Assembly: GCA_031547045.1 (NCBI GenBank)
Contig: JAVBSN010000076.1
Span: forward strand, 1 to 64,000
Length of the DNA stretch: 64,000 nucleotides
Reading direction: 5' to 3'
Source of the DNA: JAVBSN01 sp031547045
GTDB lineage: Bacteria > Bacillota > Clostridia > Lachnospirales > Lachnospiraceae
Both the position numbers and the translations under genes were made by a program. The notes beneath the pieces are model-generated. The model was not told the origin of the DNA, ran no database searches, and saw only the letters and a program-made list of their open reading frames with translations. Of the stretch, positions 7,425 to 14,980 are shown piece after piece. Numbering within the stretch: position 1 is the stretch's first letter; every line of letters starts with the position of its first letter.

Positions 7425-9539
7425 ATGTTGTCAAAGATTAATATTGCAGAGTATAGCATAAAAGAAGATACAATAATATATAAAGATATATTTAACGAAG
7501 GTAAAGAGTTTCCTCTAATAGCTATTGGCAGAGATAGCTATATTATGGAGGCTACTTTAGACTGCAATCTTATTGATAGTGATATATATAGCCTTCAAAT
7601 AGGAAGATATACTTCAGTTGCACACAATGTTAGTTTTATTATTGATTTAAACCATGACTATAAAAGAGTAACGCAGGGAAGAATAAGTGGAATTACATAC
7701 AATGAGCCTGAAAATATAGTGCGCAAAGGTGGAATTATAATAGGTAATGACTGTTGGGTTGGTCGTGATGCGACAATTATGAGTGGTGTTACAATATGGG
7801 ATGGTGCTGTAGTAGCTGCAGGAGCATTTGTAACAAAGGATGTGCCACCATATTCAATTGTTGGGGGGAATCCAGCAAAAGTAATCGGATATAGATTCGA
7901 ACAACATCAAATAGATTCTCTTAGAAAAATCTCATGGTGGAATTGGAAGCATGAAAAAATTGTTGCAAGCCAAGAATTATTAATGAGTGGAGATATTGAT
8001 GGGTTTATAAGTGAATATGAGGTAGAAGCAGATGGAGAAATCGGCAGCATTGAATTGGTTGATATAAATATTATTTCTAAGACTGGTGAAGGTCAAATAT
8101 ATTATTATATTCCTGATTTTGAGCAAGACTATCCAACATATGAAAGAGTAATATCAGAGTATATTGAAACCTTTTCCGATACTAATAATGAGTTGTTGTT
8201 ATATGTTGTAGAAGATGAATTTTTAGAAGATAAATTAGCATTATTAAATAATATATTTGATAAATATGAAGAAAACGATTGCTATGTAAATTTGTATATA
8301 GGACAAGTTGAAGACCATAGAAGTATATTAGCTCAAGTTGATTATTATATTACTAATAGAACTATAGACAATGTGGAGATAATGTCACATGCACATTTGC
8401 TTGGTGTATTATGCATATCTAGTGTTAATAGCAAGATATTTAGTGTAGAACCATCTATTATTAAATTATATTCTAATAATGCTGTAGTGGATAGCAGTGA
8501 TAATATAAGTAATAGTGAAATAACAAAGGTTAATAAGAAAATAGAAGAGTTAACTAATATAAATAAAAATATTATTGGAATAATAAATGATTTATCAAAT
8601 GATGTAAGTAACTTTAGCAATATAGCAATGGATATAGAACATATATCCATAGCACAAGTTGCATTTGATAAAGCAATTAATAATATTAAATATGAAGTGT
8701 TGAGTAATCAAGAAGAATTATTTAAACCTAATATATTATCTGTAGATGAGACTGTTGATTTAATCATAAAAACTAGAAAAAGTGTATCTAGATATGGAGA
8801 TGGAGAATTTGCCCTAATAGATAATGTACATAGAGCAAAGTATCAAAAGGATAATCCACGATTGGCTGAGAAATTGTATGAAGTAATAAGGTCTGAAAAT
8901 GAAAATGTTTTAATTGGTATAATGGACATATATGGAAGTCTTGATAGATATACATCTCAAGGAGCTTATGATATAAGAATGTATATTACAGCAGAGGTTA
9001 GAAAGAGGCATAGAGAACTTATCGATATAGACAAAACTTATGTAGACACATGGTTTACAAGACCTTATGTAATCTGCAGTGATAATAATACAGATGCTCC
9101 AAGACAAAGGTTTGAGCATATTAAGCAGATATGGAATAATGAAAATGTTGTAATTGTGGAAGGCTGTAAGAGTAGACTAGGTGTTGGTAATGATTTATTT
9201 GCTAATGCTAATAGTATTGAGAGAATATTATGTCCTGCAGAGAATGCATTTGATAGATATGATGATATTCTTAATGAGACAAAGAAATTAAGTAAGGATA
9301 AATTAGTACTAATTGCTCTTGGTGCTACAGCAACTGTACTTGCGTATGATTTGGCTAACCTAGGATACTGGGCAATAGATATAGGGCATATTGATATTGA
9401 ATACGAATGGTTCTTAAGAGGTAAGGGGCATAAGACAGAAGTTAAAGGTAAGTACAATAATGAAGTTAGAGGCGGAGAAGTAGTGGAAGATATAATAGAT
9501 GAAGAGTATGAAGGACAAGTAGTAGCAAGTGTGTATTGA
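7425..9539 (+). CDS. Three-part fusion: hexapeptide acyltransferase, glycosyltransferase-like middle, GT-D (DUF1792) glycosyltransferase
   Basis: A 704-residue cytosolic protein. Residues about 30-175 are a left-handed beta-helix O/N-acyltransferase of the CatB/Vat type, with IIIGNDCWVGRDATIMSGV and PPYSIVGGNPAKVIGYRF, ending in WWNW. Residues about 205-335 (IYYYIPDF to HAHLLGVLCIS) look like the nucleotide-sugar half of a glycosyltransferase found in bacterial glycan clusters. A helical linker spans about 365-430. Residues about 438-690 match the GT-D fold: SVSRYGDGEFALI at the start and a D-x-E pair (D657, E659) in IGHIDIEYEW that in this family coordinates metal. It sits directly behind pseC. 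It may extend the flagellin glycan, and its first domain may replace or follow the missing PseH; both are inference. Confidence 0.82.
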   Translation: MLSKINIAEYSIKEDTIIYKDIFNEGKEFPLIAIGRDSYIMEATLDCNLIDSDIYSLQIGRYTSVAHNVSFIIDLNHDYKRVTQGRISGITYNEPENIVRKGGIIIGNDCWVGRDATIMSGVTIWDGAVVAAGAFVTKDVPPYSIVGGNPAKVIGYRFEQHQIDSLRKISWWNWKHEKIVASQELLMSGDIDGFISEYEVEADGEIGSIELVDINIISKTGEGQIYYYIPDFEQDYPTYERVISEYIETFSDTNNELLLYVVEDEFLEDKLALLNNIFDKYEENDCYVNLYIGQVEDHRSILAQVDYYITNRTIDNVEIMSHAHLLGVLCISSVNSKIFSVEPSIIKLYSNNAVVDSSDNISNSEITKVNKKIEELTNINKNIIGIINDLSNDVSNFSNIAMDIEHISIAQVAFDKAINNIKYEVLSNQEELFKPNILSVDETVDLIIKTRKSVSRYGDGEFALIDNVHRAKYQKDNPRLAEKLYEVIRSENENVLIGIMDIYGSLDRYTSQGAYDIRMYITAEVRKRHRELIDIDKTYVDTWFTRPYVICSDNNTDAPRQRFEHIKQIWNNENVVIVEGCKSRLGVGNDLFANANSIERILCPAENAFDRYDDILNETKKLSKDKLVLIALGATATVLAYDLANLGYWAIDIGHIDIEYEWFLRGKGHKTEVKGKYNNEVRGGEVVEDIIDEEYEGQVVASVY

Positions 9540-9598
9540 CAAAGAATATTTTTTGTACGATGTTAATAATTAAATCTGATGAAAAAGGAAGATAATAT

Positions 9599-10843
9599 AT
9601 GAAAAAAAAAGTTATGATTTTGGGTGCTGGTATTGGACAGATTCCTTTTATTTGCATATGTAAACAGAAGGGATATAATGTAATTGTAATAAGCCCCCAA
9701 AAAGACGAGCCAGGGTTTGAATTTTCAGACCAAAATTATTATATTGATACTCGTAATAAAGAACAAATATTAGAAATAGCCAAATATGAGAATATTGATG
9801 CTATTTTAAGTGATCAAACAGATGTAGCTATGCCTACAGTTGCATATGTTTCAGAACAGATGGGGTTAAAGACAATCGGATATGAAAAATCAATTCAATT
9901 CTCTGATAAATATATTATGAGACAACAGGCAAAAGAAATAGGCATTTCAGTTCCTAATTTTTTTAAAGCAAGGACTTTAGAAGAAGCAGAAGAAAAAATA
10001 AAAACACTACAACTACCAGTTATTATGAAACCAGTAGATAGTAGTGGTAGTAAAGGGGTTGTTAAATTAAATTTTGTAAAAGATTTATATAATAATTTTG
10101 AATCTACACGAGCTTATTCTCGAAGTGGATATGTTATAATAGAAGAATTTATAGTTGGAAGAGAATATTTAGTGGATGGTTTAGCATTAGAAGGAAAGTA
10201 TATAAATACAGATTTGGGTTTAAAAGAGCATTTCGATAAAGAAGGAAATTATATATCTAAAATGTGTATGTTAATATCTGCAGAAGCTATATTTGATGAA
10301 ACGGAAAAAGCTATACTAGATACTAATAAAAAACTTGTAGAAGGATTAGAACTTTCTTTTGGAATAACTCATGGAGAATATATTGTTAGTGACATTGATC
10401 AGAAAGTTTATCTTGTTGAGATTGCAGCTAGGGGGGGTGGAATTTATGTATCCTCTCATTTAACACCTATTGCAAGTGGAATAAACGTAAACGAGATAAT
10501 AATTGATTATATAGTATCAAATAAAATAGTAGATATTGAAAAACTTCAACTTGAAAAAAAGGTTTCTGCATGGATGTGCTTTGCGTTACAAGAAGGAATA
10601 GTGAAAGAGATTATTAATAAAGAAAAGTTGTATGACATTGAAGGCGTGTTTAAGGTTTGTTTGGATAAGATGAGAGTAGGAAAGAAGGTAAGCACATTAT
10701 CGGATGATGCTAGTAAATATGGACCAATTTTAATAAAAGCCAAAGACCGAGAGGATTGTTACGATAAAATTAATAAAATAAGAAAAATATTTGATGTAGT
10801 TGTGTTAGATGAAGATAATAATGAAAGTCATATTATTTGGTAA
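9599..10843 (+). CDS. ATP-grasp ligase (carboxylate-amine/thiol ligase type) in the flagellar glycan island
   Basis: A 414-residue protein with the three-part ATP-grasp layout. The N-terminal Rossmann-like part starts at MILGAGIGQIPFICICKQKG. The ATP-binding part has LPVIMKPVDSSGSKGV (residue about 138-154) and VIIEEFIVGREYLVDG (about 178-193). The metal-binding VEIAARGGGIYVSS lies at about 274-287. Members of this group activate a carboxylate as acyl-phosphate and join it to an amine; the closest named relatives by layout are PurK/PurT/LysX-like enzymes. The substrate cannot be read from sequence. With the racemase- and DapB-like genes that follow it may attach an amino acid to the sugar amine. 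It has its own ribosome site (AAGGAAG) 59 bases after the previous stop, so a separate promoter cannot be excluded. Confidence 0.85.
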   Translation: MKKKVMILGAGIGQIPFICICKQKGYNVIVISPQKDEPGFEFSDQNYYIDTRNKEQILEIAKYENIDAILSDQTDVAMPTVAYVSEQMGLKTIGYEKSIQFSDKYIMRQQAKEIGISVPNFFKARTLEEAEEKIKTLQLPVIMKPVDSSGSKGVVKLNFVKDLYNNFESTRAYSRSGYVIIEEFIVGREYLVDGLALEGKYINTDLGLKEHFDKEGNYISKMCMLISAEAIFDETEKAILDTNKKLVEGLELSFGITHGEYIVSDIDQKVYLVEIAARGGGIYVSSHLTPIASGINVNEIIIDYIVSNKIVDIEKLQLEKKVSAWMCFALQEGIVKEIINKEKLYDIEGVFKVCLDKMRVGKKVSTLSDDASKYGPILIKAKDREDCYDKINKIRKIFDVVVLDEDNNESHIIW

Positions 10844-10864
10844 TATATAATAGAATCGGGGTGC

Positions 10865-11566
10865 ATGATGGAAAAAATAGAATATGGTGGATATAGTGTA
10901 TATGGTTATGAGTTAGGGGTTATTATGTTAGATACAAAATTCCCTCGAGTAATTGGTGATATTGGTAATGCAAAGACTTGGGATTTCCCGGTATTGTATA
11001 AGGTAGTAAAGAATAAAACTCCTGATAAAGTAGTGCTAAACTTAACTTATGAAGATATAGCACCATTTATAGAAGCTGCTCAAGAATTAGAAAAAATGGG
11101 AGTGAAAGCTATTACTACTTCTTGTGGTTTTCTATCACTATTTCAAAGGGAAATAGTGAAAGCGGTAAGTGTACCCGTGTTTACTTCTGCGCTATTAATG
11201 GTTCCATGGGTATATTCAATTGTAAATGGGAAAATAGGTATATTAACAGCCAATTCAGATACCCTAACAGAATATCATTTAAAATCAGTTGATGCTTTGG
11301 GAATACCATTAGTTATTTACGGATTACAAACGGAATCAGTTTTTACTAACTTTACGGTTGAAAATTGGAATTGTGTTAATACTGAAGTTTGCAGGGAAGA
11401 ATTATTATATGTGGCAAATAAAATGATAGAAGAAAACCCGGATGTAAAGGCAATTGTATTAGAATGTACAAATATGCCACCGTATACAGAGGATATTAAG
11501 AAGAGTACAAGTCTTCCAGTATTCGATTTAGTTAATATGACTAAGTTTATATTGGGTTCGATATAG
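10865..11566 (+). CDS. Aspartate/glutamate racemase-superfamily protein
   Basis: A 233-residue cofactor-independent racemase/isomerase fold. Both catalytic cysteines are present: C87 in ITTSCGFL and C201 in LECTNMPP, which suggests an active two-base enzyme and not a decayed copy. The family covers Asp/Glu racemases, hydantoin racemases and maleate isomerases; the N-terminus here (VIMLDTKFPRVIGDIGNA) resembles the aspartate/glutamate racemase-like proteins often annotated without a substrate. It lies 22 bases after the ATP-grasp gene and 15 bases before a DapB-like gene, so the three form one unit. A D-amino acid for the flagellar glycan is a reasonable but untested product. Confidence 0.85.
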   Translation: MMEKIEYGGYSVYGYELGVIMLDTKFPRVIGDIGNAKTWDFPVLYKVVKNKTPDKVVLNLTYEDIAPFIEAAQELEKMGVKAITTSCGFLSLFQREIVKAVSVPVFTSALLMVPWVYSIVNGKIGILTANSDTLTEYHLKSVDALGIPLVIYGLQTESVFTNFTVENWNCVNTEVCREELLYVANKMIEENPDVKAIVLECTNMPPYTEDIKKSTSLPVFDLVNMTKFILGSI

Positions 11567-11580
11567 GAGGAGGGATTATT

Positions 11581-12336
11581 GTGAAAGTTTGTATTTGTGG
11601 TATAGGTAGAGCTGGAAAAGCAATGATTGAAAAAGTGCTTGATACAGACGGAATGGAATTAGTTTGTGTATTGGCTCGTGATGAAAGTGAATATATAGGT
11701 AAAGATGTAGGTGAAATAATGCGTGGTAAAATTATGGGGATTCAAATTTTGCCAATAAGTATAGACACGATTAGCTTGAAAAAAAAGGAGATTGAAGTTA
11801 TAGTAGATTTTTCAAGTAATATTGTAACAATGCAATTACTTGACATATGTAAAGCAATCGGTTCTAAATTAGTTATATGCACAACAAATCATGAAGAAAA
11901 AATTATAGAAGCTATTAAAGATTTTTCAGGTAAGTATAAATTAGGAGTAGTATATGCTCCAAATCTTACATTGGGAATTAATTTATTATTAGATTTTGTT
12001 TCAACAATGTCTAAAATTCTAACAGACTTTGATTTCGAAATTATTGAAAGGCATCGAAAAGATAAACCAAAAGGAACAGCAACTGCTAATATTATAGCGG
12101 CAGCAATTGATAGAGAAGGGGTGCCAATATCTTCTATAAGGTTAGGGGGGTATGTTGGTATCCATGAAGTTACATGTGCAAATGAGAATGAGAGACTTAC
12201 CATTGTTCATGAATCTTTTACAAGACAAGCATTTGCTAATGGGGCAATGTTGGCTGTTAGGTTTGTAAAAAGCAAGTATGGTTTTTATTATATGAATGAT
12301 GTAATTGAAGAATTAAAGAGAAAATTAATTAATTAG
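11581..12336 (+). CDS. Dihydrodipicolinate reductase-like NAD(P)H oxidoreductase
   Basis: A 251-residue DapB-like protein. The N-terminal nucleotide motif is CICGIGRAGKAM, like the G-x-x-G-R-M-G of DapB. The catalytic region IIERHRKDKPKGTATAN (about residue 156-172) keeps the H...K...P-x-G-T-A pattern of the DapB active site. It starts at GTG 11581 after a strong GGAGGAGGG. It is not near lysine genes; the lysA of this window is 11 kb away with its own promoter. Its place after an ATP-grasp ligase and a racemase suggests that it reduces an imine-type amino-acid precursor for glycan decoration. The intact active-site pattern argues for a real reductase, perhaps with a different substrate. Confidence 0.85.
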   Translation: MKVCICGIGRAGKAMIEKVLDTDGMELVCVLARDESEYIGKDVGEIMRGKIMGIQILPISIDTISLKKKEIEVIVDFSSNIVTMQLLDICKAIGSKLVICTTNHEEKIIEAIKDFSGKYKLGVVYAPNLTLGINLLLDFVSTMSKILTDFDFEIIERHRKDKPKGTATANIIAAAIDREGVPISSIRLGGYVGIHEVTCANENERLTIVHESFTRQAFANGAMLAVRFVKSKYGFYYMNDVIEELKRKLIN

Positions 12337-12481
12337 GATTTAAAGGGAAAAATATTATAATATGTTTGTAATTATTAGTGTAAAGTATTAAATTAGATAA
12401 ATATTCGTTGTTATTTTCTGATTCCAAAGAATAATTATTGCATACATGGTCAAATACGTTGAGAAAGTCAGCATCTAGCCC

Positions 12482-13283
12482 GTGGTCAGTGTTTTTGACT
12501 ATAATTGGTTTGATTAAAATGATTAATCCAAGAAGTCATTCGACGATAACCTAAGATATGATGAAAACGTTCATCATACTCTTTGATGAGTGAAGCTAAC
12601 TCCATATTTTCTTTTTCTTGTGTAGGTATTTCCCTGTGTAACTGTTTATAGTATGCAGTTCTTGATATTCCTAGATGTTTGCATATCTCTTCGAATTCTT
12701 TCACTTTTTTAATAATTCAACGACCATATCATCTTCTTCAAGTTGGCGTTTAAGCCTCAAATTCTCACGGCGTAACCGTTCCAATTTATCAAGTTCATCA
12801 TCTGTTTTGTGGTGACCTCGTTTGTCCGTTAATGCATCTTCGCCATTAGCATCATATTTTTGATCCAAGAATAAATCTGACTGTAAGAAACGTAATATAA
12901 GTTCGCAGTTCCTTTATAATCTCGATTATGGTTAATGCAGTATTTAACGATTTCTTTTCGTTCTTCCGTTGATGTCTTTCTTCTTGCTTCTGTCATATAG
13001 ACCTCACGTTTAGGGTCATAGCCCTTAAGTTCTCTATTGACATTATACCTTGAAATCCAGTGTCATAAAACCCTAGAATCCGAAATATTATATCTTGCAA
13101 CAATGTCACTAACACTTCCGTCTCAAGATAAAACAGCTTCAATACACATCATTTTAAAATCTGATGAATATGTAGAATTTCTTTTTTTGTTTTAAAAGGT
13201 AATAATACCATAAAGCCTATCCCATCAAAGATACTTTTGTGAGACCATTGCCCAAACTCTGGTGTATGTGGTGATTTTGACAT
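12482..13283 (-). pseudogene. Decayed IS3-family (IS150-like) transposase, orfA plus start of orfB
   Basis: On the minus strand a frame begins at ATG 13283-13281 behind GGAGG (MSKSPHTPEFGQWS) and reads through several frameshifts and stops. Pieces recognisable in three frames are an HTH-type orfA (EARRKTSTEERKEIVKYC, then NLYYVSYSQIYSWIKKY, then ALTDKRGHHK), a leucine-rich coil (ERLRRENLRLKRQLEE) and the orfB beginning (EEICKHLGISRTAYYKQL, HHILGYRRMTSWIN), where the protein stops at about 12486. The DDE catalytic core is absent. I could not find the terminal inverted repeats. The element is dead and truncated and marks the left edge of the accessory island. Confidence 0.85.
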
Positions 13284-13393
13284 AAGAAATCCTCCATAAG
13301 TAATTTTGGTTATTTACCATGTATACTTATAGAGGATCATATCAGTCGTACTGAGTAAGGCTTTTTAAAATATGTACTTATACGATAACTAAT

Positions 13394-13744
13394 CTAGAAT
13401 TTGTTATCTTTCCATTCAGTTTTTTCACCACCAATAGTTACATCGTCTTCTGTTCTTCCACCAAATATATAGCCTCTTTCTAATTTGTAAATATTACATT
13501 TGTTATTATTATTTATTCCGTTATGTTTACCTATACCTAATAAATGCGCATTTCCAGCATTATCATGAGCATAGAAAACAGTGTTTGTACCTTTATGTAA
13601 GGTATAATGATAAACCACATTTCCGTTATATGTATAAGACGTTTTGGAGTCAATATTAGTTTCAACTTGATTTATAACTCCATTTGCATATTTTTCAAAG
13701 AATCTGATTAAAGTATCTTCATCATTTATACTTAATTTTGCCAT
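13394..13744 (-). CDS. Small protein of unknown function in the accessory island
   Basis: A 116-residue protein on the minus strand with a near-perfect ribosome site (AAAGGAGGAACC) 5 bases before its ATG, which makes it a real gene. It has no signal peptide and no membrane segment. The N-terminal 30 residues look helical (LSINDEDTLIRFFEKYANG) and the rest beta-rich with many Asn, Gly, His and Tyr (VVYHYTLHKGTNTVFYAHDN; IYKLERGYIFGGRTEDD). I do not recognise a family. It is divergent from the DUF6431-like/amidase/cytolysin genes and follows the broken IS element. A cargo role such as a toxin or a phage-derived protein is possible but not shown. Confidence 0.65.
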   Translation of the reverse strand: MAKLSINDEDTLIRFFEKYANGVINQVETNIDSKTSYTYNGNVVYHYTLHKGTNTVFYAHDNAGNAHLLGIGKHNGINNNNKCNIYKLERGYIFGGRTEDDVTIGGEKTEWKDNKF

Positions 13745-13927
13745 AATAGGTTCCTCCTTTCATTAATATTCAGTGCACTAAAGTAATAATAAAATAAAAT
13801 ATGGTATATTTAAATGTAAGTGATGTGAAAATTTATATCATAGAAACATAACAGTAATAAAATTCTTAAATTTACAATTTTTCACATAACATGCCTATAA
13901 ACTCCCAAAAGAAACCAATAAAATTAG

Positions 13928-13961
13928 ATTATCTTATTAAAGGGCCCGAGTTAAAGATAAT
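13928..13961. repeat. Inverted repeat with central GGGCCC between divergent genes
   Basis: ATTATCTT (13928-13935) and AAGATAAT (13954-13961) are a perfect 8-bp inverted pair around an 18-base spacer containing the palindrome GGGCCC, unusual in this AT-rich context. It lies about 50 bases before the start of the DUF6431-like gene and could be an operator, a leader hairpin or an element end. Confidence 0.5.
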
Positions 13962-14009
13962 AAGACAATGTTACTATTGACAATGCAGTTTAAACGAGAA
14001 GGGATGGTT

Positions 14010-14390
14010 ATGATTTTTGAAGTATTAGATGTAGGCAGTTCCAAATACGTTAATAACGAATTTATGATTTTAGATAAAATTGAAGAAATGTCAAAATCAA
14101 AAGAGTTATTATGTCCTAATTGTTTGAGTAAAGTATATGTACATAGCTCATACAGAAGGAATGTTATTAATTCAGAATTTGAAAAAATAAATATTAGAAT
14201 TATAAAGGTTAGATGTACAAATAATTCTTGTAAAAAAATTCATTCAATTATTCCTAATTTTGTTGTTCCCCAAAAACAATATAGTAAGGAAATTATTGTA
14301 AAGGCGTTAGGCGAAGATAAGAATCCGGATTGTCCAGCCGATAATAGTACGATTCTTAGATGGAAAAGAGAAGGCATTTATAAAAAATAA
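14010..14390 (+). CDS. Zinc-ribbon protein, DUF6431-like, with C-terminal HTH-like tail
   Basis: A 126-residue basic protein. Two C-x-x-C/C-x-(4)-C type pairs (LLCPNCLSKVY and VRCTNNSCKKIHS) frame a strand region with HSSYRRNV, matching my memory of the DUF6431 family: zinc ribbon, then a Tyr/Arg strand, then a 'C..C...H...P..VP' block. The last 30 residues (ADNSTILRWKREG) look like the start of a helix-turn-helix. Such proteins are common beside transposons in Clostridia. I chose ATG 14010 because GAGAAGGG lies 6 bases upstream; an ATG at 13968 has no ribosome site. It precedes the amidase by 38 bases and may be co-transcribed with it and the cytolysin, either as regulator or as a mobile-element relic. 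Confidence 0.65.
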   Translation: MIFEVLDVGSSKYVNNEFMILDKIEEMSKSKELLCPNCLSKVYVHSSYRRNVINSEFEKINIRIIKVRCTNNSCKKIHSIIPNFVVPQKQYSKEIIVKALGEDKNPDCPADNSTILRWKREGIYKK

Positions 14391-14428
14391 GAATTAGTTA
14401 TAGAAAAAATAAGAAATGGAGGAATAGA

Positions 14429-14947
14429 ATGATGATAAATATTAGCAAAAAAATAAGTAAGTATAACTATAGTAAGGGACAAGCTTCACGAATTAAATAC
14501 ATTGTTATACATTATGTAGGCGCTTTAGGAGATGCTCAAGCAAATTGTCAGTATTATGCATCGAGAGAAGTAGGCGCAAGTGCTCACTATTTTGTAGGAT
14601 TTAATGGAGATGTATGGCAAAGTGTAGAAGATGCTAATATTGCATGGCATTGTGGAGCAAAAAAATATGTTCATTCAGAATGTCGTAATGCTAACTCATT
14701 AGGAATTGAAATGTGTGTCCGTAAAAAGGATAAAACTCATTTGGGTGCTGAAGATAAGGATTGGTATTTTGAAGATGCTACTGTAAAAGCAACACAAGAG
14801 CTGACAAATTATTTAATGCAAAAATATAAAATACCAGCGGATAGAGTTATACGTCATTATGATGTAACAGGAAAAATATGTCCTAATCCATATGTGTTTA
14901 ATACAACTAATCATAAATGGGAAGAGTTTAAACAAGGAATAAGTTAA
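14429..14947 (+). CDS. N-acetylmuramoyl-L-alanine amidase, T7-lysozyme type (Amidase_2)
   Basis: A 172-residue single-domain peptidoglycan amidase that cuts between MurNAc and L-Ala. The zinc ligands of T7 lysozyme are all visible: H28 in KYIVIHYVG, H143 in RVIRHYD and C151 in GKICPNP. SAHYFVGFNGDVWQSVED and AWHCGAKK complete the substrate groove. There is no signal peptide and no cell-wall binding domain, so it is like phage endolysins and not like secreted autolysins. Ribosome site GGAGGA lies at 14418-14423. The cytolysin gene starts 33 bases downstream. No holin is visible nearby. Together the two could form a lysis-and-release pair, in the way LytA is linked to pneumolysin release; this is inference. 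Confidence 0.93.
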   Translation: MMINISKKISKYNYSKGQASRIKYIVIHYVGALGDAQANCQYYASREVGASAHYFVGFNGDVWQSVEDANIAWHCGAKKYVHSECRNANSLGIEMCVRKKDKTHLGAEDKDWYFEDATVKATQELTNYLMQKYKIPADRVIRHYDVTGKICPNPYVFNTTNHKWEEFKQGIS

Positions 14948-14980
14948 TAAAATATTATAAAATAAAAGGAGCGAAATATT

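Noticed and set aside
11581..12336. Lysine pathway dapB
   Set aside because: It sits in the glycan island with an ATP-grasp ligase and a racemase and has no dapA, dapD or lysA neighbour; I kept only the DapB-like label.
12337..12481. A minus-strand frame of about 50 codons beginning TDHGLDADFLNVFDH
   Set aside because: No start codon or ribosome site, no recognisable family, and it abuts the IS remnant; it may be a fragment, but evidence is too thin to call.
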